Source of the DNA: Candidatus Sabulitectum sp.
GTDB taxonomy: Bacteria > Fermentibacterota > Fermentibacteria > Fermentibacterales > Fermentibacteraceae
Assembly: GCA_023145935.1 (NCBI GenBank)
Contig: JAGLDB010000014.1
Span: 1-19,592, forward strand
DNA: 19,592 nucleotides
Direction: 5' to 3'
The notes under the pieces were generated by a model that worked only from the letters and a program-made list of their open reading frames with translations, searched no databases and was not told where the DNA came from. The translations under genes were made by a program, and so were the position numbers. Shown here one piece after another: positions 5,512 to 13,575 of this stretch (position 1 is its first letter; each line of letters begins with the position of its first letter).

Positions 5512-5990
5512 TTCTCTGTTTCCTTTGTGGGTACCTCCAGCCGCTTAGCTCCTTTAAAAAGAAGAAATACGGCGATGCCCCCGATACAGATGGCAATATC
5601 AGCTACATTGAAGGTGGGCCATCTCCACCCGGTTAATCCAATATCTATAAAATCAGTAACTTTCCCCATTGCTATTCTGTCAACAAGATTTCCAACAGCT
5701 CCGCCCAGAATGACCCCGAACCAGAGCAATTGCTTCCTGTGGTTAACCTTCATCATGTATCTAACAAGAAAAACACAAGCCAGAGCTGTGAATACAGAGA
5801 GAAAAACAGGTCCTCCCCAGCCAAGGCTGAATGCAGCGCCGTAGTTGTACCTGAGAACAATCCTTAAGAAATTACCGAGAACCTCCTGAGGATGACCTTC
5901 CATGAGTTCATACCTTGCAGCAAATTTTGTTGCCTGATCCAGGAGCAGAACAACAGCAGCTGCAGTAAATGCTACCGGTTTACTTTTCAA
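5508..5990 (-). CDS. lspA: lipoprotein signal peptidase (signal peptidase II)
   Basis: Inner-membrane aspartyl protease that cuts the signal peptide from lipid-modified prolipoproteins. With the TTG start at 5990 the protein is 160 residues, the usual size, and opens directly with transmembrane helix 1 containing LLLDQATKF. The catalytic aspartates are D104 in GNLVDRI and D131 in FNVADIA; four hydrophobic helices are visible. This start overlaps the end of ileS by 11 bases. In-frame ATG codons at 6035, 6029 and 6026 would add 12-15 residues inside the ileS zinc-finger region and have poorly placed ribosome-binding sites; an even longer frame opens at 6089. The start is therefore uncertain but the family is not. 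ileS-lspA adjacency is common in bacteria. The stop overlaps the arcC start by four bases. Confidence 0.94.
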   Translation of the reverse strand: MKSKPVAFTAAAVVLLLDQATKFAARYELMEGHPQEVLGNFLRIVLRYNYGAAFSLGWGGPVFLSVFTALACVFLVRYMMKVNHRKQLLWFGVILGGAVGNLVDRIAMGKVTDFIDIGLTGWRWPTFNVADIAICIGGIAVFLLFKGAKRLEVPTKETEK

Positions 5991-8745
5991 TTGTTTCCAG
6001 AACCTTCCCGCACCTGTGGCATACATCATCAGCATACGAATGGGTTCCCACCTCAGGAATGATCTTCCAGCATCTCTGGCACTTTCCACCTTCGGCCTTC
6101 ACTGTATTCACCTCAAGGGTCTCTCCAGCGGCAATAAGAGCTTTTGATACTATAAGGAAATCAGACCAGTCTTCACCAAGAGCACTTTCCTGCATTTCCT
6201 CTGGAAGCGTCAGGTAAACATGGGCGTCAAGCCCACCGCCAATAATTCCTCCAGCACGCTGTTCTTCAAGATGCTTGAGAACGGTCTTTCTTACATCAAG
6301 GTAGGCTGACCAGGAAGACAACTCCAGTTCCTCTTCTGGAGTCAAAGCAGAATCCTGAGTGAAAAGTTCCAGATGAATACTCTCTGATTTTTTAAGATTC
6401 TCCGGAACATGATCCCAGATATCTTCCGCTGTAAATGGAATCAGTGGTGCAAGCAATCGCGTAAGTTCAACTGTAAGCCATCCCAGAATCTCCACTGTTG
6501 CTTTTCTTGCGGAGCTATCTACAGAATCACAGTACAATCTGTCTTTTCTTGCATCCAGATACAATCCGGAAAGCTCAATTACCATAAAATTCCTCAGCTC
6601 CCGGTAAACCCTGTGGAACTGGAATTTCCGGTACTCCTCCAGGCAGAAAGTCATGAGTTTTCTAAACCTGAGCCATATGTACCGGTCAAGACCGGTGAAA
6701 CTTGCAGGGTCAGGCATTACTCCAGTACAGCCTCCAAGATTGCCCAGCATGAATCGTATTGTATTTCTGATCTTCCTGTAGGCTTCTCTGGAGTCTGCCA
6801 GCTGACCCAGATCAGCTCTAAAATCAGATGTATAATCAATGCCTGCGAACCACAATCTGAGAATGTCAGCACCATTTGCATTGATAACCTTTGAAGGCGC
6901 TATCACATTGCCAAGGGACTTGGACATTTTCTTACCCTTTTTGTCCTGTATAAGACCATGGGTAATAATGTTGTCAGCAGGACGGGACAGCTCCAGGGCA
7001 TTGGAAGTTATAAGACTCACTCCGAACCAGCCTCTGTGCTGGTCTGTAGCCTCAATGTACACCGAGGCTGGCCTGGACAGACCATATTCTTCTGTGAGTA
7101 CGTTATAATGGCTCAGTGAACTGTCAAACCATACATCTAGAATGTCGTCAACCCTATTCAGGTTTTTTCCGCCGCAATGGGGACACCGAGCTTGTTTTCC
7201 GTCCAGTGCAAATATCTCATCAACAGTCATAGAGAACCAGACATCTGCACTCTCTTCGAGAACCTTATCTGCCACTTTTGAGATAAGATCTGCATCCATC
7301 ACTGCTTCGCCGCAATCGGGGCATGTAAACACCGGAAGGGCGACACCCCAGGAACGCTGCCTGGAAAGGCACCAGTCCGGTCGGACAGACATCATGTTCT
7401 TCATTCTGTCGTATCCCCAATCAGGGTACCAGTTAACCTCGTCAACCATATCCAGAACCCGATTTTTAAGATCTTTATGGGAAAGGTTCAGAAAAAACTG
7501 TTCTGTTGCACGGAAGATCAATGGCTGCTTACACCGCCAGCAGTGGGGATAGCTGTGCTTTACCTTGCTCGAAGCGATCATTCTTCCTGATTCGGTCAGG
7601 TCTTCAACTATTACAGGGTTTGCTTTGAATACATGAAGACCATGATACTTGCCGCCTTCTTCTGTAAAAATACCTTTGGGCCCCACAGGGCAGAAGGTTT
7701 CAATTCCATAAGTCTGACAGACCATAAAGTCGTCAGCACCGTGTCCGGGAGCAGTATGCACACAACCGGTTCCATCATCCATGGTCACATGATCCGCTAT
7801 GATCAAAAGCGAGGTCTTCTCCGGGTTCACCGGGTGCTCCAGAAGAAGATTCTCCAGGTCTCTCCCTTTGAAAACAAGACCTGATCTTACTCTCCCATGG
7901 ATATCTGCATCATCTATAAATGACTGCACTCTTCTCTCTGCAACCAGAAAACTGCGATGATCTGTATCGATCACCACATAGCTCTCACCTGGATTAAGGG
8001 CAACTGCCATGTTTGCAGGAAGGGTCCATGGTGTTGTGGTCCAGATGACCACTTCAACACCTGACGGAACACCTGCAGCTTCCCAATTCGATATGCCGGA
8101 CTGTTTGAATGCCACATAGACTGAAGGTGAAGTATGATCAGCATATTCAACCTCGGCATCTGCAAGGGCAGTGGTACAGGATGTACACCAGTGGATAGGG
8201 CGAAGTCCCTGATATATGTAGCCCTTCTCCACCATTTTTCCGAATGCCTTGACTATCCCGGCCTCGTATGTTTTCTTCATTGTAAGGTAGGGTTTATCCC
8301 ACCGTCCAAAAACGCCAAGTCTTTTAAACTCTTCCCTCTGTACATCCACAAAACCCGCTGCATACTCCCTGCATCTTTTTCTTATCTCCGTAAGAGGCAG
8401 TGATGCTCTTTCGTCACCTGCATCTGTCATTACTTTGTGCTCTATGGGCATTCCATGACAATCCCAGCCGGGCACATAAGGAGAATAAAAACCCAGCATG
8501 GTATGACTTTTGACTATGAAATCTTTCAATATCTTATTAAGTGCGGTTCCCAGATGAACGTTGCCATTGGCATATGGAGGCCCATCATGAAGGATGAACG
8601 GCTTTGAGTTGCGTCTGGCATGACTTATCTGCCCCTCAAGATCCATCTCCTCCCATCTGTCAAGAAGCTCCGGCTCTCTTTTGATCAACCCGCCCTTCAT
8701 GGAGAAGCTGGTTCGGGGAAGCTTGATGGTATCTTTGTAGTTCAC
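5980..8745 (-). CDS. ileS: isoleucine--tRNA ligase (GTG start)
   Basis: Class I synthetase that charges tRNA-Ile and edits misactivated valine; cytosolic, 921 residues. The HIGH-type signature is VHLGT (63-67, with Thr in place of the last His) after PPYANG, and KMSKS is at 606-610. The CP1 editing domain shows TTTPWTLP (236-243) and the DDGTGCVHTAPGHG block near 323-336. Internal CxxC pairs are at 402/405, 475/478 and 521/524. The C-terminal zinc finger uses C889, C892, C909 and C912, as in the bacterial-type enzyme. The GTG start shares one base with the stop of the upstream gene (TAGTG) and follows a full AAGGAGGT eight bases away. No T-box leader is possible because upstream sequence is coding. 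Confidence 0.98.
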   Translation of the reverse strand: MNYKDTIKLPRTSFSMKGGLIKREPELLDRWEEMDLEGQISHARRNSKPFILHDGPPYANGNVHLGTALNKILKDFIVKSHTMLGFYSPYVPGWDCHGMPIEHKVMTDAGDERASLPLTEIRKRCREYAAGFVDVQREEFKRLGVFGRWDKPYLTMKKTYEAGIVKAFGKMVEKGYIYQGLRPIHWCTSCTTALADAEVEYADHTSPSVYVAFKQSGISNWEAAGVPSGVEVVIWTTTPWTLPANMAVALNPGESYVVIDTDHRSFLVAERRVQSFIDDADIHGRVRSGLVFKGRDLENLLLEHPVNPEKTSLLIIADHVTMDDGTGCVHTAPGHGADDFMVCQTYGIETFCPVGPKGIFTEEGGKYHGLHVFKANPVIVEDLTESGRMIASSKVKHSYPHCWRCKQPLIFRATEQFFLNLSHKDLKNRVLDMVDEVNWYPDWGYDRMKNMMSVRPDWCLSRQRSWGVALPVFTCPDCGEAVMDADLISKVADKVLEESADVWFSMTVDEIFALDGKQARCPHCGGKNLNRVDDILDVWFDSSLSHYNVLTEEYGLSRPASVYIEATDQHRGWFGVSLITSNALELSRPADNIITHGLIQDKKGKKMSKSLGNVIAPSKVINANGADILRLWFAGIDYTSDFRADLGQLADSREAYRKIRNTIRFMLGNLGGCTGVMPDPASFTGLDRYIWLRFRKLMTFCLEEYRKFQFHRVYRELRNFMVIELSGLYLDARKDRLYCDSVDSSARKATVEILGWLTVELTRLLAPLIPFTAEDIWDHVPENLKKSESIHLELFTQDSALTPEEELELSSWSAYLDVRKTVLKHLEEQRAGGIIGGGLDAHVYLTLPEEMQESALGEDWSDFLIVSKALIAAGETLEVNTVKAEGGKCQRCWKIIPEVGTHSYADDVCHRCGKVLETIEK

Positions 8746-9278
8746 TACTCCACACCTCCTTCAACTTCCTGAATCAATCGGCTCAGGAAGGAAAAATCAT
8801 TGTTTAGTTTACTGCAGGACTCCCTGCAATTCAACAGGAAAATAACCCTTGCACCTCCGTGGGCAGCTGCAACAGCCAGATCCAAGCCATGTGATACAAG
8901 TGCATCACAGGAAAAAGCCGCCATCTCTGCTCCGGTACTCAACCTGATATCCGGGACCTGTAACACCAGACCGGAACGAACAGTTTCCCCTTCAATCTCA
9001 GGAACAATGTACATTCCTCTGAGATTCGGAAACCTGGGACCTGCAGGGTGATTAGGTCCTGCAAGGGTGCCGGTACCGAAAAGAGCAAGGTGATCCCTGG
9101 CGAAGAGCCAGCCGGCAGAATCAGAAAGAGCATCAGCACCTATAAGGAAAAGTCTCTCTCCCTGGCTCAGAGCATCCCTGACACGATCAATTGAGTATTC
9201 TTGAGAAACAGAAACAGAAATACCGCCACCGGGCGAGACAATGTCTCCCCAGCTACGGGGCAGAGAAATATACATCAT
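8745..9278 (-). CDS. half-length purine nucleoside phosphorylase-like protein, probably non-catalytic
   Basis: 177 residues against about 270 for a full PNP. The segment FARDHLALFGTG (59-70), then GPN and GPRFPNLRGMY (80-90), matches the PNP pattern DHIN(L)xGxNPLxGPN..GPRFPD. STGAEMAAF..DAL followed by HGGARVIFLLN (140-150) matches PAE..-GADAVGMST..-ARHxGLRVxGxSxxTN. What is present corresponds to the C-terminal part of the fold. The N-terminal part with the phosphate-binding Ser and the catalytic His is absent, and the Glu that contacts the base in FETVAE is Ser here. Family assignment is from remembered motifs and is moderate; loss of activity is inference. It could act as a folding partner or nucleoside sensor. 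The start is ATG at 9278, or the adjacent ATG at 9275, after AAAGGTG. It lies between the STAND-like gene (11-base gap) and ileS (one-base overlap). Confidence 0.75.
   Translation of the reverse strand: MMYISLPRSWGDIVSPGGGISVSVSQEYSIDRVRDALSQGERLFLIGADALSDSAGWLFARDHLALFGTGTLAGPNHPAGPRFPNLRGMYIVPEIEGETVRSGLVLQVPDIRLSTGAEMAAFSCDALVSHGLDLAVAAAHGGARVIFLLNCRESCSKLNNDFSFLSRLIQEVEGGVE
8754..8761 (-). promoter_or_regulatory. Shine-Dalgarno of ileS
   Basis: AAGGAGGT lies inside the last codons of the PNP-like gene, eight bases before the GTG start of ileS. It fixes the start and explains how translation begins at a gene sharing one base with the previous stop codon. Confidence 0.8.
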
Positions 9279-9289
9279 TCACCTTTCAT

Positions 9290-11896
9290 TCAATCAAGTG
9301 AGGGGTAATTATGCAAAAGGGGAATTGCATCTGCAAGACTATCTGGCATATTCTGCACAATCTTTTGCAGCATATGCAGATATGAATGGAAATACAACCC
9401 GCCGGAAAGCCCTTTTGAAAGAAACTGCGCCGCAGCGGTCATACTCTGCCTGCTGCCTGTGAACAACCAGTGGTAATACATCTGTTCACCTTTATAGATA
9501 TCATCAGGATTACCACGGTGCTTAACAGACAGAAGTTCAACATGATGACATTGATGTAGAAAACACTTTGCAACAGTCAGCTTCATCTCGGACAAATATG
9601 AATTAAGTTTTGTTCCTGCGGATATAGAGACTGCCAGTGCTTCAGTAAGAACATCTGCCGCCTCTCCATATCTTTTCAAATCCAGAAACATGGAACCGGT
9701 GCTTACCAGAAGCTGTGAAAGTCTTCTTTTTTTTCCGGACTCTCTTGCCAGTCGCTCTGAGTGCTTTATAAGTGAGAAAGCACTTTCCTCATCGCCTTTC
9801 ATAAAAGCGATCTGAGAAGATATGTAGCAGATGGAATCCTGAACCTGCACGATATTTCCCAGACCGGCGAATTCAATCATGGTTTCAAGGCAGTCTTCAG
9901 CGGCATCTGTGTTACTCATGTGAATGAAAATGCGGGCCATGTTACCGTAAGCTACGCAGGCCCGGGACAAATTTCCTGAAGAAACCGAAATACGAACCTG
10001 CCGCATGAAGGTATGAAGAGAATCAGTAATGCGAAAAAGCTGCCGCTGGGCAACACCTATGTTGTTTAAGATTATAATTCTCATCCTGCGGGTTTCGGAA
10101 GTATCATCAAGAGATCTAAGCGCAGAAGAGTAAAGATTCAAAGCCTTGCTGTACTCTCCACCAAGAAGTTTTGAGTTTGCATAAAGATTGTATACCGATA
10201 CCAGCTTCCTTCTGTTGCCTGAAAGAAGTGTCAACTCAAGCAGCCTGCTGAGATTTGAATTCACTTTGTCATGTTGTCCAAGGTTATTCCATGCTTTCAG
10301 AGAAGTGAAAAGAGCTTTGCTTTCAAGCCAATCCGCCCCGAGAGACACGGCTTCACGGACAGCTGCGGTCATTGTGTTAAGGGAATTCTCTACCATTCCC
10401 CTTTTGTATAGTTGCTCTCCAAGCTCTACAAGACAAACCACAGAACGCAACGGCTCCCCGACAGCACAGTCAAGGAGTATTCTTTCAGCCTTGTAAAAAT
10501 ATCCTTGTTTCTGCAGCCTTCGGGATTGAAGTACTTCGGATACAATAGCTGGGATCCCGGTATCTTTCTGTGTGGCAGGCCACTCATTCAGAGAATCTCC
10601 CGTTGATGTAATGCACAATCCCAGCAACACATCTATTGCTGGATCGGAAGAATCCTTAATAGACCCCAGAACATCTGCAGCCTCAGAGTAAAACTCTGAG
10701 CGGTACAGGCTCAGCGCAGCCTGCAGCAGGAAATCATCTGATCCGTTCAGAGAGAACAGTGCAGCTCTCCGGTACAGATCTGCTCTGGTAAGATATCCTT
10801 CAGCCAGTTCGGCTGCATTTTTATATGATTCAGCTGCAAGAGAATGGAGCCCTGCTCTCACCTGAAGATCTCCTGCTGTCTGGTATGAGCGTCTATTCCT
10901 GCCCCTTAATGACATAACGATCTCAGCTGCGCTTTGCAGCATTCTGTCTTTTTCTTCCGGAAGCATATCTTTCAGAAGATGCTCGCGAACGATTGCACTT
11001 AAAAAGTATCCGGACAGGTGCCCCTTCCAGAGATTTATCCTTCTACCCAGGGCAAAAACAGTCCCTGTTGATACCCCTGACAACACTGATACTTCTTCCG
11101 GGATAAACTGCATACCCAGAAGAGCAGCCGATCCGGCAAACAGAGCCAGCTCCGGGTTTCCCTGAAGAAAAGAATCAAATTTCCCCAGGAGATTGTGGCC
11201 AACTCCACCGGTGTGTATCTGCATTCCCGTATAAAGCAATACGAGACCTTCATCACCACCTGTAGCAGCCATGATCTCTTCCAGTGCGACCTGTATACCT
11301 GATAAAGCAAGGTAGTTCTGTATAGAATCGGTGGACATCATTCCGGCCTCGATTACACAGTCAGATCCAGTATGATCCTCACAATCCTTACTGAACACTA
11401 CGAAGGGAGGCATGCGAACAGACAGACTATCAGAAGGACCCCAGTCCTGCCCCTGGTAGTTTAAGAAACAGATCACAGTTGGGAGGGAGAGGGTAAAAGA
11501 TGAATAAATTTTTGACAGGATCGATCTCCCCGGGGGGGGCGATGTACTGTTCAGAAGAAATCTTTCAACATCTTTCTTTATGGTGTGGAGCCCTGCAACC
11601 ATCTCAAGGCCTTCTGCGTCAGAGCAAAGGGATATCTCCGTTGCATGGGATCGCCATCCTGTTTCAAAAGCAGTCTCTTCCAAAGGTAGACTATCCCCGA
11701 CAAAATAGGAGTAAAGACTTTTCCTCAGGGTATTTTCATCGGCACAATCCACAACTAAAAGCCGTGTGTCTTCAAGAATGGAGTTAAGAATTCCGGTGAA
11801 CTTCTCTGCGTCATGCATGTTCCTGACCAGTATCCGCCTTCTACCATTTTCAGACAACTCAGAACGAATGGAATGGGCCAGAGTCAGTTCAACCAT
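9290..11896 (-). CDS. STAND/MalT-like TPR protein with degenerate nucleotide-binding domain
   Basis: 868 residues. Residues 1-330 follow the layout of an AAA/STAND ATPase. RRILVRN-MHDAEKF (20-33) sits where Walker A would be but lacks its glycines, keeping only K32. PTVICFLNYQGQDW (139-152) lines up with the Walker B pattern (LDDLQWAD), but both acidic residues after the strand are gone. An EEVSVLSGVSTGTVFAL segment (267-283) and the helices to about 330 resemble the winged-helix part. From about 345 to 800 the protein is all-alpha with repeated A/G/Y patterns typical of tetratricopeptide repeats, for example YSKALNLYSSALRSL and YGEAADVLTEALAVS. No signal peptide or membrane span is seen, so it is cytosolic. 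It is likely a scaffold or sensor without ATPase activity. ATG overlaps the DUF167 stop by eight bases. A C8 tract encodes Pro120-122. Confidence 0.72.
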   Translation of the reverse strand: MVELTLAHSIRSELSENGRRRILVRNMHDAEKFTGILNSILEDTRLLVVDCADENTLRKSLYSYFVGDSLPLEETAFETGWRSHATEISLCSDAEGLEMVAGLHTIKKDVERFLLNSTSPPPGRSILSKIYSSFTLSLPTVICFLNYQGQDWGPSDSLSVRMPPFVVFSKDCEDHTGSDCVIEAGMMSTDSIQNYLALSGIQVALEEIMAATGGDEGLVLLYTGMQIHTGGVGHNLLGKFDSFLQGNPELALFAGSAALLGMQFIPEEVSVLSGVSTGTVFALGRRINLWKGHLSGYFLSAIVREHLLKDMLPEEKDRMLQSAAEIVMSLRGRNRRSYQTAGDLQVRAGLHSLAAESYKNAAELAEGYLTRADLYRRAALFSLNGSDDFLLQAALSLYRSEFYSEAADVLGSIKDSSDPAIDVLLGLCITSTGDSLNEWPATQKDTGIPAIVSEVLQSRRLQKQGYFYKAERILLDCAVGEPLRSVVCLVELGEQLYKRGMVENSLNTMTAAVREAVSLGADWLESKALFTSLKAWNNLGQHDKVNSNLSRLLELTLLSGNRRKLVSVYNLYANSKLLGGEYSKALNLYSSALRSLDDTSETRRMRIIILNNIGVAQRQLFRITDSLHTFMRQVRISVSSGNLSRACVAYGNMARIFIHMSNTDAAEDCLETMIEFAGLGNIVQVQDSICYISSQIAFMKGDEESAFSLIKHSERLARESGKKRRLSQLLVSTGSMFLDLKRYGEAADVLTEALAVSISAGTKLNSYLSEMKLTVAKCFLHQCHHVELLSVKHRGNPDDIYKGEQMYYHWLFTGSRQSMTAAAQFLSKGLSGGLYFHSYLHMLQKIVQNMPDSLADAIPLLHNYPSLD

Positions 11897-12155
11897 TGTA
11901 CCACAGAGGGATTCTAGCAGGAGATATCACTTTAAGAGTCTTTCTTCTGTATGTGTTTCCCGACTTGATCACAACTGCATCAACACGGACACCGAATTGT
12001 TCAGAAATCCATTTAACAAGCTCTGCATTTGCCCTGCCGTGAACTGGCTTTGCTTTCAGGTTTATCTTGCTGTATCCATCGTCCAGCAGTGAGCAAAACT
12101 CTGTTCTGTTCCTGCCGGGAGTCACTTTTACTTTAATATAAACAGTTGACTTCAC
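11889..12155 (-). CDS. yggU: DUF167 / YggU family protein (GTG start)
   Basis: 88 residues with the family signature: KVKVTPGRNRTEF near the N-terminus, LKAKPVHGRANAELVKWIS in the middle, and IKSGNTYRRKTLKV near the end. The family is a small alpha/beta cytosolic protein of unknown biochemical role, found across bacteria, archaea and eukaryotes. GTG is the start and overlaps the upstream stop as GTGA. No better start exists, since the frame upstream is the neighbour's reading in another phase. The stop lies eight bases inside the next gene, implying coupled translation. The length is close to the family norm (about 95). Confidence 0.9.
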   Translation of the reverse strand: MKSTVYIKVKVTPGRNRTEFCSLLDDGYSKINLKAKPVHGRANAELVKWISEQFGVRVDAVVIKSGNTYRRKTLKVISPARIPLWYNG

Positions 12156-12328
12156 TGATCTTTAACCGGCTCAGCCTCATCCATAAGCATAATCGGAATA
12201 TCGTCTCTTACAGGAAAAACCAATGCACACTCGTGACAGATCAAGCTTTCTCTACCTTCTGTTCTGTACTCAAGCTCTCCCTTGCAACCGGGGCATACCA
12301 GTATTTCAAGCAATCTAGGATCAACCAT
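12152..12328 (-). CDS. 58-residue UPF0434/Trm112-like zinc-ribbon protein
   Basis: The reading begins MVDPRLLEILVCPGCKGELE and continues with a second pair in CHEC, then LVFPVRDDIPIMLMDEAEP. This is the YcaR/UPF0434 family, related to Trm112, the zinc-binding partner that stabilises methyltransferases acting on tRNA, rRNA and release factors. Four cysteines (C12, C15, C31, C34) form the expected zinc site. The start has GAAGGG six bases upstream, with the stop of the aminopeptidase gene inside that motif. The stop overlaps the GTG of the DUF167 gene by four bases. The size is normal for the family (about 60). The methyltransferase partner, if any, is not in the window. Confidence 0.93.
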   Translation of the reverse strand: MVDPRLLEILVCPGCKGELEYRTEGRESLICHECALVFPVRDDIPIMLMDEAEPVKDQ

Positions 12329-12338
12329 TTTTTTCCCT

Positions 12339-13565
12339 TCAGATCACGAACTCACCGTTCCTGATTATCTTTTCTTCGGAACCATTTTCTGTAATACCTG
12401 TTACATCCACCTCTTCACTGCCGATCATGAAATCTGTATGGACAAGAGACTGGTTGCATCTGCAGTTCTGCAAAGCCTGGTCGTCCATGGTTGTTCCATT
12501 GACAATACAATTGGTGTAACCATTACCCAAAGCTATATGGCAGGAAGCATTCTCGTCAAATAGAATATTATGAAAGATCTTTCCCGATCTGTAGATAGGG
12601 GAATCCACCCCTACTAGAGCAACTTCACCAAGCATGGATGCACCATAGTCTGTACTGAGATACTGCTTAAGAACATCAGCATTTGAATCTGCTCCTGACT
12701 GAACAACTCTTCCGTCTTCAAACCGGAACCATGCACCGTTAACCTGTGCTCCGTACACGGTAACAGGTCTGGTACATTTGACCGTACCTTCAGTGGCAGT
12801 ATTGTCCGGAGTGCTGAACACCTCTTCAGTGGGAATATTAGGAAAAAAGACAGTTCCATCAGATGAAACACTGCTTCCTCCGTTGAATCGTCTGTCTGGA
12901 AGCATACCTACTGTGAGATCAGTGCCGGGACCGGTAAATCTGATCTTTGGAAACTTGCGTGAGTTAAGGAATGCAGATCGCTTCTTCAACAGGGCGTCAT
13001 GCTCGAGCCATGCAGCAACCGGGTCTTCCCTGTCCAGTCTGAGAATAGGAATAAGAATATCCCATATCCTCTTTTCCCAGTCTTCATGGCTGCCCAGCAC
13101 TTTTGCAGACCATTCTTTAGTGGGAGCAAGGCAGACATTCCATGGCACTTTGTTGGAAGATACTGCAGAAAGAAAACCCTTTCTTGCCATGGAAGAAGCT
13201 TTGATAGCTCTGCCAAGCTTCACAGAATTAACTCCCTCCATGAGATCGGGCTGGGAAGGCCCTCGCAATGCAAGAGAACGCCACCCCTCCTTTACAACTG
13301 AATCAAACATGGGAGTTCTGTTCTCAGGGACATAATCCAGAAAGTCGTCATCAGTTATTGAATCAATTCTGATCCGGTCGAATGCCGGGTCCTCAAGAGA
13401 AACATTAACATATTTTGCACCGAGTTTGTAAGCGGTTTCAGCCATGAACCTGGCCAGTTCAATATGAACAGGCTCGCTTCTCAGCCAGAGAACATCACCT
13501 TTTTTTATCTTTAAAGCACCGCTGAGAATAATTTCCGAGTATGCTTTCATTAAATCTTTATTCAT
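12339..13565 (-). CDS. M29 family aminopeptidase (AmpS/aminopeptidase T type)
   Basis: Metal-dependent cytosolic exopeptidase that removes N-terminal residues from peptides. It has 408 residues, about the family length. The probable dinuclear metal ligands are all present in the expected order: E248 (IPTEEVF), E314 (LGEVALV), H343 (SCHIALGNGY), Y350, H376 and D378 (VHTDFMIG). The fold also shows TGPGTDLTVGM (211-221) and SDGTVFFPNIP. An ATG further up (13598) would overlap the previous gene by 23 bases. I chose ATG at 13565 because AAGGAG stands six bases before it and overlaps the upstream stop codon. No signal peptide. Substrate preference cannot be read from sequence. It probably serves peptide recycling, which fits a fermentative amino-acid-using lifestyle suggested also by arcC. 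Confidence 0.94.
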   Translation of the reverse strand: MNKDLMKAYSEIILSGALKIKKGDVLWLRSEPVHIELARFMAETAYKLGAKYVNVSLEDPAFDRIRIDSITDDDFLDYVPENRTPMFDSVVKEGWRSLALRGPSQPDLMEGVNSVKLGRAIKASSMARKGFLSAVSSNKVPWNVCLAPTKEWSAKVLGSHEDWEKRIWDILIPILRLDREDPVAAWLEHDALLKKRSAFLNSRKFPKIRFTGPGTDLTVGMLPDRRFNGGSSVSSDGTVFFPNIPTEEVFSTPDNTATEGTVKCTRPVTVYGAQVNGAWFRFEDGRVVQSGADSNADVLKQYLSTDYGASMLGEVALVGVDSPIYRSGKIFHNILFDENASCHIALGNGYTNCIVNGTTMDDQALQNCRCNQSLVHTDFMIGSEEVDVTGITENGSEEKIIRNGEFVI

Positions 13566-13575
13566 CACAGTCTCC

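Noticed and set aside
5299..5844. 181-residue plus-strand frame opposite arcC/lspA
   Set aside because: It runs antisense to two well-identified genes, with no ribosome-binding site or known motif.
8746..9290. T-box riboswitch upstream of ileS, or upstream of thrS
   Set aside because: Sequence before ileS is coding and only 30 bases separate tRNA-Val from thrS, so there is no room for a T-box leader.
12778..13335. 185-residue plus-strand frame opposite the M29 aminopeptidase
   Set aside because: Antisense reading of a conserved enzyme.
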